Part shown: positions 53,733 to 63,773 of the stretch, in pieces
How the letters are laid out: the number at the start of each line of letters is the position of its first letter
How positions within the stretch are numbered: position 1 is the stretch's first letter
Assembly (NCBI GenBank): GCA_963731585.1
Contig: CAVSWC010000003.1
Location: forward strand, 992,001 to 1,056,000
DNA: 64,000 nt
DNA from: CANKHA01 sp963731585
Lineage (GTDB): Bacteria > Pseudomonadota > Alphaproteobacteria > Rhizobiales > Xanthobacteraceae
Direction of reading: 5' to 3'
The notes under the pieces: model-generated
Databases searched by the model: none
Seen by the model: the letters and a program-made list of their open reading frames with translations, nothing else
What the model was told of the DNA's origin: nothing
Made by a program: the position numbers and the translations under genes

Positions 53733-56522
53733 ATGATCGCTGGTCTCGCCCGCAAGATGTTCGGCTCATCGAACGAACGGCGCATCCGGAGCTATCAGCC
53801 CCGGGTCGATGCCATCAATGCCCTGGAGCCGGAGCTTGCGAAGCTGTCGGACGACGAACTGCGCGCGCGCACCGACGTCTTCAAGGCGCAGGTTGCCGAA
53901 GGCAAATCGCTCGACGACATCCTGGTGCCTGCCTTCGCCACCGTACGCGAAGCGGCCAAGCGCACGCTCGGCCAGCGTCATTTCGACGTGCAGCTGATCG
54001 GCGGGATGATCCTGCATGAAGGCAAAATCTCCGAGATGAAGACCGGCGAAGGCAAGACGCTGGTGGCGACGCTGCCAGTCTACCTCAATGCGGTGAGCGG
54101 CCGCGGCGTGCATGTGGTCACGGTGAACGACTACCTCGCCAAGCGCGACGCCGAATGGATGGGCCAGATTTACAGCTTCCTGGGGCTGGCCACCGGAGTC
54201 ATCGTGCACGGGCTCGACGACGAGCAGCGCAAGCAAGCCTACGACTGCGACGTCACTTACGGCACCAACAACGAGCTCGGCTTCGACTATCTGCGCGACA
54301 ATATGAAGTACCGGCTGGAGGACATGGTCCAGCGCGGGCACATCTACGCGATCGTCGACGAAGTGGACTCCATTCTGATCGACGAGGCGCGCACGCCGCT
54401 GATCATCTCCGGCCCGCTCGAAGACCGCTCGGAATTTTACAACACGATCGACGCCTATATTCTGAAGCTCGTGAAAGAGGATTTCGATCTCGACGAGAAG
54501 CAGCGCACCACCAACCTGACCGAAGTCGGGATGGAAAAGATGGAGCGGATGCTGCGCGAAGCCGGTCTGCTCAAGGGCGACCACCTCTACGACGTCGAGA
54601 ACGTCTCGACCGTGCATCACATCAACCAGGCGCTGCGCGCGCACAAGCTGTTCCAGCGCGACAAGGACTACATCGTGCGCAACGACGAGGTCATCATCGT
54701 TGACGAGTTCACCGGCCGCATGATGCCGGGCCGCCGCTATTCCGAGGGCCTGCACCAGGCGCTGGAGGCGAAAGAGCACCAGACGATCCAGCCGGAGAAC
54801 CAGACGCTCGCCTCGATCACCTTCCAAAACTATTTCCGCATGTACGAGAAGCTCGCGGGTATGACCGGCACGGCGCTGACCGAGGCCGACGAGTTCATGG
54901 ATATTTACGGCCTCGAAGTGCTGGAAGTGCCCACCAACATGCCGATGGTGCGGCTGGACGACGACGACGAGGTCTATCGCACGCAAGTGGAAAAATACCG
55001 CGCCATTCTCACGCTGATCGAGGACTGCAAGCAGCGCGGGCAGCCGGTGCTGGTCGGCACCACCTCGATCGAGAAATCCGAGCAGCTCGCCGAGATGCTG
55101 CGCAAGGCCGGCTGGGAGCAGCACGACTTCTCCGATCCGAACGCCTTTGCCGCGCTCTATTCCGGCGACGAGGGCGCAACCAAGACCAAGGTCTTCGCCA
55201 TCCTGAACGCGCGCTATCACGAACAGGAAGCCTACATCATCTCGCAGGCCGGCGTGCCGGGGGCGATCACCATCGCCACCAATATGGCCGGCCGGGGCAC
55301 CGACATTCAGCTCGGCGGCAACGCCGACATGCGCATCCGGCAGGAAATCACCGAGATCGAGGACGCCCGCGAGCGCGAGAAGAGCCCGCGCGCCGACGAC
55401 ATCCGGCGGCAGGTTGCGCGCCTGAAGGAGAAGGCGCTGGCTGCCGGCGGCCTTTACGTGCTCGGCACCGAACGGCATGAGAGCCGGCGCATCGACAACC
55501 AGCTGCGCGGCCGCTCGGGACGCCAGGGCGATCCGGGCCATTCAAAATTCTTCCTGTCGCTGGAAGATGACCTGATGCGCATCTTCGGCTCCGACAAGCT
55601 CGACGGCATGCTGCAAAAGCTCGGGCTGAAAGAAAACGAAGCGATTATCCATCCCTGGATCAACAAGGCGCTGGAAAAGGCGCAGCAGAAGGTCGAGGCG
55701 CGCAACTTCGACATCCGCAAGAACCTGCTGAAGTTCGACAACGTGATGAACGACCAGCGCAAGGTCATCTTCGATCAGCGCATCGACCTCATGAAGGACG
55801 AGACGGTGGCGGAGACCATCGCCGACATGCGCCGCGCGGTGGTCGAGGATCTGGTCACCAAGCACGTGCCGGAAAATGCCTATCCCGAGCAGTGGGACAC
55901 GGCCGGCCTGAAGGAAGAGCTCATGCGCGTGCTCGGCCTTGATTTGCCGGTGGACCAATGGGCGAAGGAAGAAGGCATCGCCGACGAGGAAATCCTCGCT
56001 CGCGTCGAACGCCGCGCTGACGAGTTCATGGCCGGCAAGGTCGCGCAATGGGGGCCGGACGTCATTCGCTACGTGGAAAAGTCGATCCTGCTGCAGACGC
56101 TCGACCATCTCTGGCGCGAACATCTCTTGATGCTGGAGCATCTGCGCCAGGTGATCGGCCTGCGCGGCTATGGCCAGCGCGATCCGCTCAACGAATACAA
56201 GGCGGAGGCCTTCAACCTGTTCGAGGCGATGATCGGCAATCTGCGCGAGGGCGTCACCGCCCAGCTGATGCGGGTGGAAATCGTTCAGCAGCAGCCGGAG
56301 GAGCCGCCGCTTCCCTATATGGAAGCGCATAAGATCGATCCGCAGACCGGCGAGGACGAAGTCGGCGCGCAGGCGCGGCTGGTGCCGGCGATGGCCGGCA
56401 ATGGCGGCGGCGCGGCGCGCGATCCGCAAAATCCCGCAAGCTGGGGCAAGGTCGGCCGCAACGAGAATTGCCCTTGCGGCTCGGGCAAGAAATACAAGCA
56501 CTGCCACGGGCGTTACGCGTAA
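53733..56522 (+). CDS. secA: Preprotein translocase ATPase SecA
   Basis: Motor of the Sec translocon. From ATG 53733 (MIAGLARKMFGSSNERRIRS) it has 929 residues. Walker A is at about residue 100-107 (KISEMKTGEGKTLVATLPVY). The DEAD-like motif is IVDEVDSILIDEARTPLIIS. The second nucleotide domain includes ITIATNMAGRGTDIQLGGN and QLRGRSGRQGDPG. The C-terminal zinc finger CPCGSGKKYKHCHG binds SecB. It is the longest uninterrupted frame in the window, with no indel. Confidence 0.98.
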   Translation: MIAGLARKMFGSSNERRIRSYQPRVDAINALEPELAKLSDDELRARTDVFKAQVAEGKSLDDILVPAFATVREAAKRTLGQRHFDVQLIGGMILHEGKISEMKTGEGKTLVATLPVYLNAVSGRGVHVVTVNDYLAKRDAEWMGQIYSFLGLATGVIVHGLDDEQRKQAYDCDVTYGTNNELGFDYLRDNMKYRLEDMVQRGHIYAIVDEVDSILIDEARTPLIISGPLEDRSEFYNTIDAYILKLVKEDFDLDEKQRTTNLTEVGMEKMERMLREAGLLKGDHLYDVENVSTVHHINQALRAHKLFQRDKDYIVRNDEVIIVDEFTGRMMPGRRYSEGLHQALEAKEHQTIQPENQTLASITFQNYFRMYEKLAGMTGTALTEADEFMDIYGLEVLEVPTNMPMVRLDDDDEVYRTQVEKYRAILTLIEDCKQRGQPVLVGTTSIEKSEQLAEMLRKAGWEQHDFSDPNAFAALYSGDEGATKTKVFAILNARYHEQEAYIISQAGVPGAITIATNMAGRGTDIQLGGNADMRIRQEITEIEDAREREKSPRADDIRRQVARLKEKALAAGGLYVLGTERHESRRIDNQLRGRSGRQGDPGHSKFFLSLEDDLMRIFGSDKLDGMLQKLGLKENEAIIHPWINKALEKAQQKVEARNFDIRKNLLKFDNVMNDQRKVIFDQRIDLMKDETVAETIADMRRAVVEDLVTKHVPENAYPEQWDTAGLKEELMRVLGLDLPVDQWAKEEGIADEEILARVERRADEFMAGKVAQWGPDVIRYVEKSILLQTLDHLWREHLLMLEHLRQVIGLRGYGQRDPLNEYKAEAFNLFEAMIGNLREGVTAQLMRVEIVQQQPEEPPLPYMEAHKIDPQTGEDEVGAQARLVPAMAGNGGGAARDPQNPASWGKVGRNENCPCGSGKKYKHCHGRYA

Positions 56523-56548
56523 GCGCGAGCCCGTAGACCAAAACAGAA

Positions 56549-56583
56549 AACGGCCGGGAAATCCCCCGGCCGTAGCTTTATTT
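56549..56583 (+). terminator. Rho-independent terminator after secA
   Basis: CGGCCGGGAAATCCCCCGGC CG forms a strong stem, followed by TAGCTTTATTTC. It can serve both secA and the convergent L,D-transpeptidase gene. Confidence 0.7.
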
Positions 56584-56597
56584 CAATCAGTCTTGGG

Positions 56598-58185
56598 TTA
56601 GCGCCCGCTGAGCCAGTTGTCGCCGAAGCTGCCGGCGGGAAGCACGGGCACTGCTCCGGAGAGCAGGCCGGAGCTGGCGGCGGCGGGGGGGCCGTTAAAC
56701 GCCGACACCGGCGACTGCGGCGGCATCGGGACCGCATTGGCAACCTTCTGCCCGGGATATTCTTCCGGCAGCGGCCTGGGCTTGGCCTCGGCCAGTGCGC
56801 CAGGCGCGGGTTTCGGCTTGGCGACAGGGGCCTGTGCCGCCGTCGTCGTGGAGCCGCGTAGACCGCTCGGCTTTGCGGCCTGCGCCGGGGACGAAGGGGC
56901 AGCGGTGTTTGTCTGGCTGTCCTGCGTCGTGAACAGCTTGCTGAGGAAATTATCCAGGCCTGACAACGATGCCGATGCGTCTGCACCGGCTTGGCGGCAG
57001 TCGGGTTGCGCAGGCGCACGCGCGACGATGCTGTTGGAGCGCGGCGGGGAGGCAGGCTGCGTCAGCGCAGGCGCCGCTGCGGCCGTTTTCGCAGGCGCAG
57101 TGCCGGCGATCACGACATTCGACGGCGGATTGACGGTCGGCGGGATGGTGCCCGGTGCGGCGACCGCAACCACGCGCTCCTCGCCGTCCCGGCCTTTCAC
57201 CGTGCGGCCTTGCAGCGCGTCGGCAAAGACTTGGTGCATGCCGCCATCGGTCGCCATTTTGATCGGCGCCGCCGGCGTACCGCGGTTGGTCAATTCCGCG
57301 ACAGCGACCTCGTCCTTCTTCTGCTTTTCAGCAACCTTGGCCGCGATCTCGCGCGGCACTTCGTAGATCGGGCATTGCGCGCGCGGGCTGAAATTCGGAG
57401 CGTCGGCGCCATCGGCCTGACCGGCGTTGAACACGTAGCGTTTTTCGCAGACGTCGACCTTCGGCTCCGCCCGCGTGACCTCAAAGTGGTCATAGCCTTC
57501 CTTCAGCATTTTCCAGAACGGCATGTGCGGGTTGTTGCGATGCTTCGCCATGTTCGTCGGGGTCATGCGGAATGGGAACGCCTGGATCTGGAAAGCGCGT
57601 TGCCCGCCGAAGAAAGATTCGCGCGCCAGCGCGTAGATCTCCGCGATCTGCTCGTCGGTCATTGCGTAGCAGCCGCGCGATGAGCAGTCGCCATGGATCA
57701 TCAGGTGAGCGCCGGTGCGGTCATGGGCTTTGTCAAAGGCGTTGGGGAAGCCGATGTTGACGGCGAGGTGATACTGCGAAGCCGGATTCATGTTGCCAGG
57801 AGTGATCGTGTAGAAGCCCTCGGGCGCCTGGCGGTCGCCTTCCCTGATCTTCGGGCCGAGATCGCCTGACCAGCGGCAGATCGGGAACGTCTTCAGCAGC
57901 GCCATGCGGCCGCTACTGTCTTTTTTCCAGACCTCGAGCTCCAGACTCCTGTTTGAACAGGCGGATGAGGATCGGCGAATCTTTGGTCATATTCTTTTGC
58001 GCGATCTCGCTCAGCATCGTTTGCGAGATCGGCTTCATCGCTTTCGCGGAGGTCGCGGGGCTGGTGCCGTCCGTTTCGCAGCCGGCAAGCGCGACAGCAG
58101 CGGTAAGCGCGGCCGACGCCAGCAATACGCGGGCCAGAGGGCTACGGTTCAAACGGAGTACTCCCCGACGGATGACGGTCCCCAA
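56598..58185 (-). CDS. L,D-transpeptidase (YafK-like) lipoprotein with Ala/Pro-rich tail (frameshifted)
   Basis: Crosslinks peptidoglycan or attaches envelope proteins. The N-terminus MGTVIRRGVLRLNRSPLARV has a lipobox (ALTAAVALAGC). A one-base excess near 57945 separates it from the catalytic domain, which resumes at EVWKKDSSGRMALLKTFPIC. The YkuD-like motif is HLMIHGDCSSRGCYAMTDEQ, with the catalytic His and Cys. After RAFQIQAFPFRMTP the protein has a long Ala/Pro/Thr-rich region to the end (GSFGDNWLSGR). About 200 residues of the tail are low complexity. Confidence 0.87.
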
Positions 58186-58397
58186 ACCGCCATTGATCTA
58201 TCATTATCCTCAAGGCCGAGCGCTCGCAACGAATTCCCCCATATGGTTGAACACCGTTATGGTGAACAAAGGGTAAACCTGAGCGCAGTGTGCAGAATTT
58301 AGGAAGATATTCGCCCCCCACCCGACAGTCGTGGAACCGCCCGACCGGTCCAGGCATCCAGCCACGCGTTTACGCCGAGACTGTGGCAGGCAGCCGC

Positions 58398-59357
58398 TCA
58401 GCTCAGGCTGCGGCCGATCGACAGGAACTTTTCCCGGCGCTGGCGGCGCAGCGTTTCCTGGTTGAGCACGCGCAACTCGCCCAAGCGCGGCGGCGATGGC
58501 GTCCCCGGTTGCGGCCATCACAGCGTGCGAATCGCGATGCGCCCCGCCTACCGGTTCGTTCACGATCAGGTCGATGACGCCAAACCGTTCCAGATCCTGG
58601 GCGGTGATCTTCATGTTGGTCGCCGCTTCCTGAGCCTTTGAGGTATCGCGCCACAAAATCGAGGCCGCGCCTTCCGGCGAGATCACGCTGTAGATCGCGT
58701 GTTCCAGCATCAGCACGCGATTGGCGGATGGCGATGGCGATCGCGCCGCCGGATCCGCCCTCGCCGATCACCACCGCGACATTGGGAACGCCAAGGCATA
58801 GGCAAGCTTCGGTGGAACGCGCGATCGCTTCCGCCTGACCGCGTTCCTCGGCATCGATGCCGGGGTAAGCGCCGGCGGTGTCGACCAATGAAATCACCGG
58901 GATTTCGAAACGGTCGGCCATTTCCATCAGCCGCACGGCCTTGCGATAGCCTTCCGGCCGCGCCATGCCGAAATTGTGCTTCAGCCGCGTCTCGGTCGAG
59001 GAGCCTTTTTCGTTGCCCAGGACGCAGACCGGTTCGCCGCGGAAACGGCCGAAGCCTGCCAAGGATGGCGGCGTCGTCGCCGAATTTGCGGTCGCCGGCG
59101 AAAGCCTGGAAATCGGTGAGCAACGTGTTGACGTAATCGATCGCGTGCGGACGCTGCGGATGCCGCGCGACCTGCGCCTTCTGCCACGGCGTCAGATTGG
59201 CATAGAGGTCTTTCAGGGTCTGTATCGCCTTGGCCTCGATGCGGCTGATCTCCTCGGCCACCGCGCTGGACTCGCCTTCCGGCTGCACGGCGCGCAGCTC
59301 GTCGGCTTTGGCGTCGAGCTCGGCAACTGCTTTTTCAAAATCGAGATAACTGCGCAT
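58398..59357 (-). CDS. accA: Acetyl-CoA carboxylase carboxyltransferase subunit alpha (three frameshifts)
   Basis: Transfers carboxyl to acetyl-CoA, committing to fatty acid synthesis. It starts MRSYLDFEKAVAELDAKADE. The first part runs to FAGDRKFGDDAAILGRL, where a shift near 59060 leads to MAGFGRFRGEPVCVLGNEKG, then IPVISLVDTAGAYPGIDAEE and GEGGSGGAIAIAI. A second shift near 58725 gives MLEHAIYSVISPEGAASILW, and a third near 58480 gives LGELRVLNQETLRRQRREKF, ending GRSLS. Essential, so the indels are most likely errors. Confidence 0.92.
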
Positions 59358-59468
59358 GAAGCCAAAAATCGCGCCGGATCGAGGGTGAGCGCGGCCCTTG
59401 CCGCAAGCGGCGGAAACTGGCCCGCAGCCGCATTCAAGTCAAGCAAGCCCGTGTTGCTTGGTTCCCCG

Positions 59469-60417
59469 CTACTCATCGGTCAACGGATGCAGGTCGCGGA
59501 CCAGGCTTTTCAGCCGCTCTTCCAGCACATGGGTGTAGATCTGCGTCGTTGAAATATCGGCATGGCCGAGCAGCGTCTGCACCACGCGCAGATCCGCGCC
59601 GTTGTGCAGAAGGTGGCTGGCAAAGGCATGGCGCAGCACATGCGGGCTCACTTGCGCGGCTTTCAGCCCGGCTTTGGCGGCGAGCGACCTTGAGGTCGCG
59701 CGCGAAGTGTTGACGGGTGAGATGGCCGCTCTCGCCGAAGGAGGGGAACAGCCATTTGGTTTCCGCCCGTTCCGGCGGTTTCGACAGCAGGGCGAGGTAA
59801 TCGGCCATTGCGCGCTTGGCAGGATCGTTAAGCGGGACGAGCCGTTCTTTCTCGCCCTTGCCGCGCACCACCAGCATGCGGGCATCCTGCCGCGCCGCCG
59901 ACACTGGCAGCGCCATCAGTTCGGAAACGCGCAATCCGGTGGCGTACAGCACTTCGAGCAGGCAGGCGAGGCGCGCCGCGCGCAGCCGTTCCGACGCACG
60001 GCGTTCGGGATCGGCAGCATCGGCATGCGCCTGCGTCAGCAGGCAATCGACGTCGGCGATGGAGAGGATTTTCGGCAGGGTCAGCGCGCGCTTGGGTCCT
60101 TCCAGCACGGCAGCGGGATCGTCGCGCCGACGATTTTCCGCATAGAGGAAACGGTAAAGCTGGCAAATCGCCGACAGCCGCCGCGCCACCGAGGAGGCCT
60201 TCAACCCCCGCCTCGCCTGCGCGCCGAGATAATCCCGCAGCTCGTCGGTTGCTGCCTTCGCGATGGTGCCGCCGTTGGCGGCGAGCGCCGCCGAAAGGTC
60301 CTCAAGATCGCGCCGGTAAGCAGTTAGCGTGTTGGTCCCCGCGCCACGTTCGGCCGCGAGCATGTCCAAGAAAAGCTCGATCAGGGTCTGGTCGGAGGAT
60401 TTGGTCTGGCGGCCCAT
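59469..60417 (-). CDS. xerD: Site-specific tyrosine recombinase XerD (frameshifted)
   Basis: Resolves chromosome dimers at dif. It starts MGRQTKSSDQTLIELFLDML with the core-binding domain (ERGAGTNTLTAYRRDLEDLS). The catalytic domain has GLRVSELMALP (Arg), VRGKGEKERLVPL (Lys), then a shift near 59690 to VSPHVLRHAFASHLLHNGAD (His and Arg), LLGHADISTTQIYTHV (His and the Tyr nucleophile). It lies between accA and aroK as in relatives. It is a chromosomal recombinase, not an element integrase. Confidence 0.92.
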
Positions 60418-60431
60418 ACGCTTGATATTAC

Positions 60432-60499
60432 AGTGAGCGCGCGCGATCCGCAGATAAGTCTACGCAATCTGCGCACGCTTGCTTCGCAAACCGTGACCC
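60432..60499 (+). repeat. Intergenic repeat, family C copy 2
   Basis: GTGAGCGCGCGCGATCCGCA, then GATAAGTCTACGCAATCTGC, then GCACGCTTGCTTCGCAAACC. It aligns with the minus strand of 43313-43382. A hairpin (CCCGGATCAAATCCGGGAC) follows to about 60520. Confidence 0.7.
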
Positions 60500-60559
60500 A
60501 CCCCCGGATCAAATCCGGGACAAGCTTTTTGCTGGTCCCGCGCTTTCTCGCGGAGGAGA

Positions 60560-60709
60560 TCAGCGGTTCTTGTAGAACTTGTCGTTCGGGATGGTGATGG
60601 TGATTTCCCGCGGTTTCGGTTCGACAAAGCGTGCCAGCGAAAACACGGCACCATAGGCTATGCCGCTCAGAATCCCGAGGAAAATCAGGAATCGGAATAG
60701 GCTAGGCAT
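60560..60709 (-). CDS. Small single-helix membrane protein
   Basis: From ATG 60709 (MPSLFRFLIFLGILSGIAYG) the product is 49 residues. One membrane helix is followed by FVEPKPREITITIPNDKFYK, a conserved tail. It lies between xerD and aroK, divergent from aroK, in the place where a similar small gene occurs in relatives, from memory. Function unknown. Confidence 0.65.
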   Translation of the reverse strand: MPSLFRFLIFLGILSGIAYGAVFSLARFVEPKPREITITIPNDKFYKNR

Positions 60710-60848
60710 GGTGGGCTCGCGGGTCCCGCATTCGGACCATGGGGACAACCAACATGTTACAAAGGCCATGACAAGGCCTGCGGTTCCGCTTTTAGAATGA
60801 ATGCTTTAAGGAACCCTGGTGGCGGTTTCGAGATTCTGACCGGCATTC

Positions 60849-61460
60849 ATGGAAACCGATAAAAACGTTGCGGCGAGCAATTCCGACGCCCAGTTGCTGG
60901 TGGCCCTTGGGCCGCGTTCGCTGGTGCTCGTCGGTATGATGGGTGCGGGCAAATCCTCCATCGGCCGCAAATTGGCGCAGCGGCTCAACCTGCCCTTCGT
61001 CGATGCCGATGCCGAAATCGAGCACGCTGCGGACATGAGCATCAGCGACATTTTTGCCAAGCACGGCGAGCCTTATTTCCGCGCGGGCGAGGCGCGGGTG
61101 ATCGCCCGGCTGCTTGAAGGCGGACCGCAGGTGCTGGCGACCGGCGGGGGAGCCTTCATGCATCCGCAATCGCGCGAGGCGATCCGCGCCAAGGGCATCT
61201 CGGTCTGGCTGAAGGCGGAATACGATGTGCTGATGAAACGCATCAAGCGGCGCGGCGACCGGCCCATGCTCAAGACCGAAGACCCGGGAGAGACGCTGCG
61301 GCGTCTGATGCAGGAGCGCGATCCGGTTTACGCCGAGGCCGATGTCATGGTGCATTCGCGCGACGTGCCGCACGAAATCATTATCGCGGAAATCATTTCC
61401 GCAGTGGCGCCGCGGTTGGAACAGATCAGCGCCATCGCAGCGGGAGACCGCATGTCATGA
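60849..61460 (+). CDS. aroK: Shikimate kinase
   Basis: Phosphorylates shikimate in aromatic amino acid synthesis. From ATG 60849 (METDKNVAASNSDAQLLVAL) it has 203 residues. The P-loop is VLVGMMGAGKSSIGRKLAQR. DADAEIEHAADMSISDIFAK binds shikimate, followed by FRAGEARVI and VLATGGGAFMHPQSREAI. The frame is intact. Its stop overlaps the aroB start by four bases (ATGA). Confidence 0.96.
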   Translation: METDKNVAASNSDAQLLVALGPRSLVLVGMMGAGKSSIGRKLAQRLNLPFVDADAEIEHAADMSISDIFAKHGEPYFRAGEARVIARLLEGGPQVLATGGGAFMHPQSREAIRAKGISVWLKAEYDVLMKRIKRRGDRPMLKTEDPGETLRRLMQERDPVYAEADVMVHSRDVPHEIIIAEIISAVAPRLEQISAIAAGDRMS

Positions 61461-62592
61461 CCGCGCCGCTTCGCTCCGCTGAGCCGGTGACGGTGAACGT
61501 GCCGCTCGGCGAGCGCGCCTATGACATTGTCATCGGGCGCGGGATTCTTTCTTCCCTCGGCAAACAGCTAGCGGCGCTGCGGCCGAACGTGCGCGCCGCC
61601 ATCGTCACGGATTCCGCGGTGGCCAAGCTTTATCTCGACACTGGCGGAAGCCGCGCTGAGCGAAGCCGGCATCGGTTCCGTGCGCATCATCGTGCCCGCG
61701 GGCGAGAAGTCAAAAAGCTTCGGCGTTTTCGAGCGCGTCTGCGAGAGCATGATCGCCGAGCGCATTGAGCGCGGCGACGTGGTCGTGGCGCTCGGCGGCG
61801 GCGTGGTCGGCGATCTAGCCGGTTTCGCGACTGCCGTGGTGCGGCGCGGGCTGGAAGTCGTCCAGGTTCCGACCACGCTGCTGGCCCAGGTGGACTCTTC
61901 GGTGGGCGGCAAGACCGGCATCAATTCGCAGCACGGCAAGAATCTGATCGGCGCTTTCCAGCAGCCGATTCTGGTGCTCGCCGATACCGCGCTGCTTGAC
62001 ACCTTGCCGCCGCGCGAGTTTCGCGCCGGCTATGCCGAGGTGGTCAAATACGGGTTGATCGGCGACGCCGCTTTCTTCTCCTGGCTGGAGGCTAACGCGC
62101 GCGAGGTGTTTGCCGGCGGGGCGGCGCGCGAACATGCCATCGCCGTGAGTTGCCGCGCCAAAGCCGGCACCGTGGCGCGCGATGAGCGCGAAAGCGGTGA
62201 GCGTGCGCTGCTCAATCTCGGCCATACATTCGGCCACGCGCTGGAAGCCGCCGCCGGATTCTCCGACCGCCTGTTGCATGGCGAGGCGGTGGCCGTCGGC
62301 ATGGCGCTCGCCTTCGCCTTCTCGGCGCGGCGCGGCCTCTTGCCGGCATCGGAGGCCCAGCGTGTGGCGCGCCATCTGGCCGGCGTTGGACTGCCGACCC
62401 GCATGTCGGATATTGCCGGCGAATTACCCGGTCCGGACCGCCTGCTGGAATTGATGGCGCAGGACAAGAAGGTAAAGCGCGGCAAGCTCGCGCTCATTCT
62501 CGCGCGCGGCATCGGCGACGGCCTTCATCGAACCCGACGTCGATCAGGCCGAGATCCGGGCCTTCCTGGCGGAGCAGCTTTCGGGGCGGTAG
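61457..62592 (+). CDS. aroB: 3-dehydroquinate synthase (two frameshifts)
   Basis: Converts DAHP to 3-dehydroquinate. It starts MTAPLRSAEPVTVNVPLGER. A shift near 61640 leads to LSEAGIGSVRIIVPAGEKSK. The NAD and metal regions are VVALGGGVVGDLAGFATAV, VPTTLLAQVDSSVGGKTGIN, AEVVKYGLIGD and LLNLGHTFGHALEAAAGFS. A second shift near 62520 (one extra G) joins AFIEPDVDQAEIRAFLAEQL, ending SGR at TAG 62590-62592. It is translationally coupled to aroK. Confidence 0.94.
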
Positions 62593-62593
62593 G

Positions 62594-62890
62594 CTAGACG
62601 CCGCCTTCGTCCGGGGCTTTGGCATGGATGGCGAGCGCATGCACGCCGCCGGCAAGCTCCGCCGCCAGCACCGAGTTAATCATCCGGTGCCGGTCAACGC
62701 GGCTCTTCCCCCGGAAGGCCTCGGACACAATATAAACCCGGTAGTGCGTTTCCCCGCCCGGCCGATGGCCGGCATGACCTTGATGCTGCTCGGATTCGTC
62801 CACCACGCTTAAGTTTTTCGGCGCGAAAGCCTCGGTCAACTTTCGCGTGATTAAATCTTTTATTTGCATGCCTGCGCTAGGAAGCGCCAT
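62594..62890 (-). CDS. bolA: BolA family protein
   Basis: A partner of monothiol glutaredoxins in iron-sulfur delivery. From ATG 62890 (MALPSAGMQIKDLITRKLTE), or ATG 62869 (MQIKDLI), the product is 92-99 residues. The core SVVDESEQHQGHAGHRPGGE contains the conserved His pair, and YIVSEAFRGKSRVDRHRMIN the helix. VHALAIHAKAPDE closes the domain. It is convergent with aroB, one base apart, and divergent from the DnaJ gene. Confidence 0.92.
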   Translation of the reverse strand: MALPSAGMQIKDLITRKLTEAFAPKNLSVVDESEQHQGHAGHRPGGETHYRVYIVSEAFRGKSRVDRHRMINSVLAAELAGGVHALAIHAKAPDEGGV

Positions 62891-62946
62891 TTGGCCAATT
62901 GTCAAGTCTTGAAGCGGGCAGCGGCAAGTACGCATAATCGGCGGCT

Positions 62947-63573
62947 ATGAAATTCAACTCTCCCCATTTCGATCGCATCCGGGTCAAGCCAGGCCCGGAA
63001 CAGCGCGTACCCACCGACCGTCCGGGTTGCGACTGGAAGGGCTGCGAGCAAGCGGCGACGCATCGCGCGCCGAAAGGCCGGCTGCGTGAAAAGGAATACT
63101 GGCGCTTCTGCCTTGCGCATGTGCGCGAATATAACCAGTCGTATAATTTCTTCGCCGGCATGAGCGACGACGCGGTCGCGCAATATCAGAAGGATTCCAT
63201 CACCGGTCATCGTCCCACCTGGAAAATTGGAATGAACGGCCCGGTCAACGAAACGGTCAAGCGGCGGGCGCGCTCCTCCGGCTTCGACGGCGCCGATGAT
63301 CCCTTCAACGTGTTCAAGGAGACCGGCGGCCGCTGGCGCGCCGGCTCTGAGCCGCAACAGCCGGAAGGCCGCATGATCCGCAATGCCGAGCGCAAGGCGC
63401 TGCATGATCTCGGTCTGGAGAACGATGCTACCAAGACCGACGTGCGCACCGCCTTCAAGGCGCTGGTGAAACAGCATCACCCCGATACAAATGGCGGCGA
63501 CCGCTCCACCGAGGACCGGCTGCGGGACATCATCCAGGCTTACAAATATTTGAAGTCGATCGGCTTCGCCTGA
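62947..63573 (+). CDS. J-domain (DnaJ-class) protein
   Basis: 208 residues starting MKFNSPHFDRIRVKPGPEQR. A C-terminal J-domain is visible: ALHDLGLENDATKTDVRTAF, then KALVKQHHPDTNGGD with the HPD motif, and RDIIQAYKYLKSIGFA. The N-terminal part (CDWKGCEQAATHRAPKGRLR, YWRFCLAHVREYNQSYNFFA) holds cysteines and is typical of this group near cobS. The frame is intact. Confidence 0.93.
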   Translation: MKFNSPHFDRIRVKPGPEQRVPTDRPGCDWKGCEQAATHRAPKGRLREKEYWRFCLAHVREYNQSYNFFAGMSDDAVAQYQKDSITGHRPTWKIGMNGPVNETVKRRARSSGFDGADDPFNVFKETGGRWRAGSEPQQPEGRMIRNAERKALHDLGLENDATKTDVRTAFKALVKQHHPDTNGGDRSTEDRLRDIIQAYKYLKSIGFA

Positions 63574-63773
63574 CCGGCCAACGGCTCCGCCCGCGCAGCA
63601 ACCCTGCCCCGCCTTTGCAAGCCTGCCGAAAATGCCTATTTGATTGCTAGAATTGGCCTTGGCGGGCCGGGTTTCGCCCCGTCCGGCCTTTCTGCTAGGT
63701 TCCCGTCCCAGAATCTAGACCGTTTGGCCGAACCGCATCGGGTTTCGAGGGGTTTCGAAACCACGGAGGACCA

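Noticed and set aside
53766..55541. 591-codon minus-strand open frame opposite secA
   Set aside because: SecA motifs on the plus strand are complete. The antisense frame has no recognisable domain and arises from high-GC codon usage.
59469..60417. Tyrosine recombinase as a possible integrase of a mobile element
   Set aside because: Gene neighbours (accA, aroK, aroB) and full XerD-like layout mark it as the chromosomal dimer resolvase. No attachment repeats or element genes are nearby.
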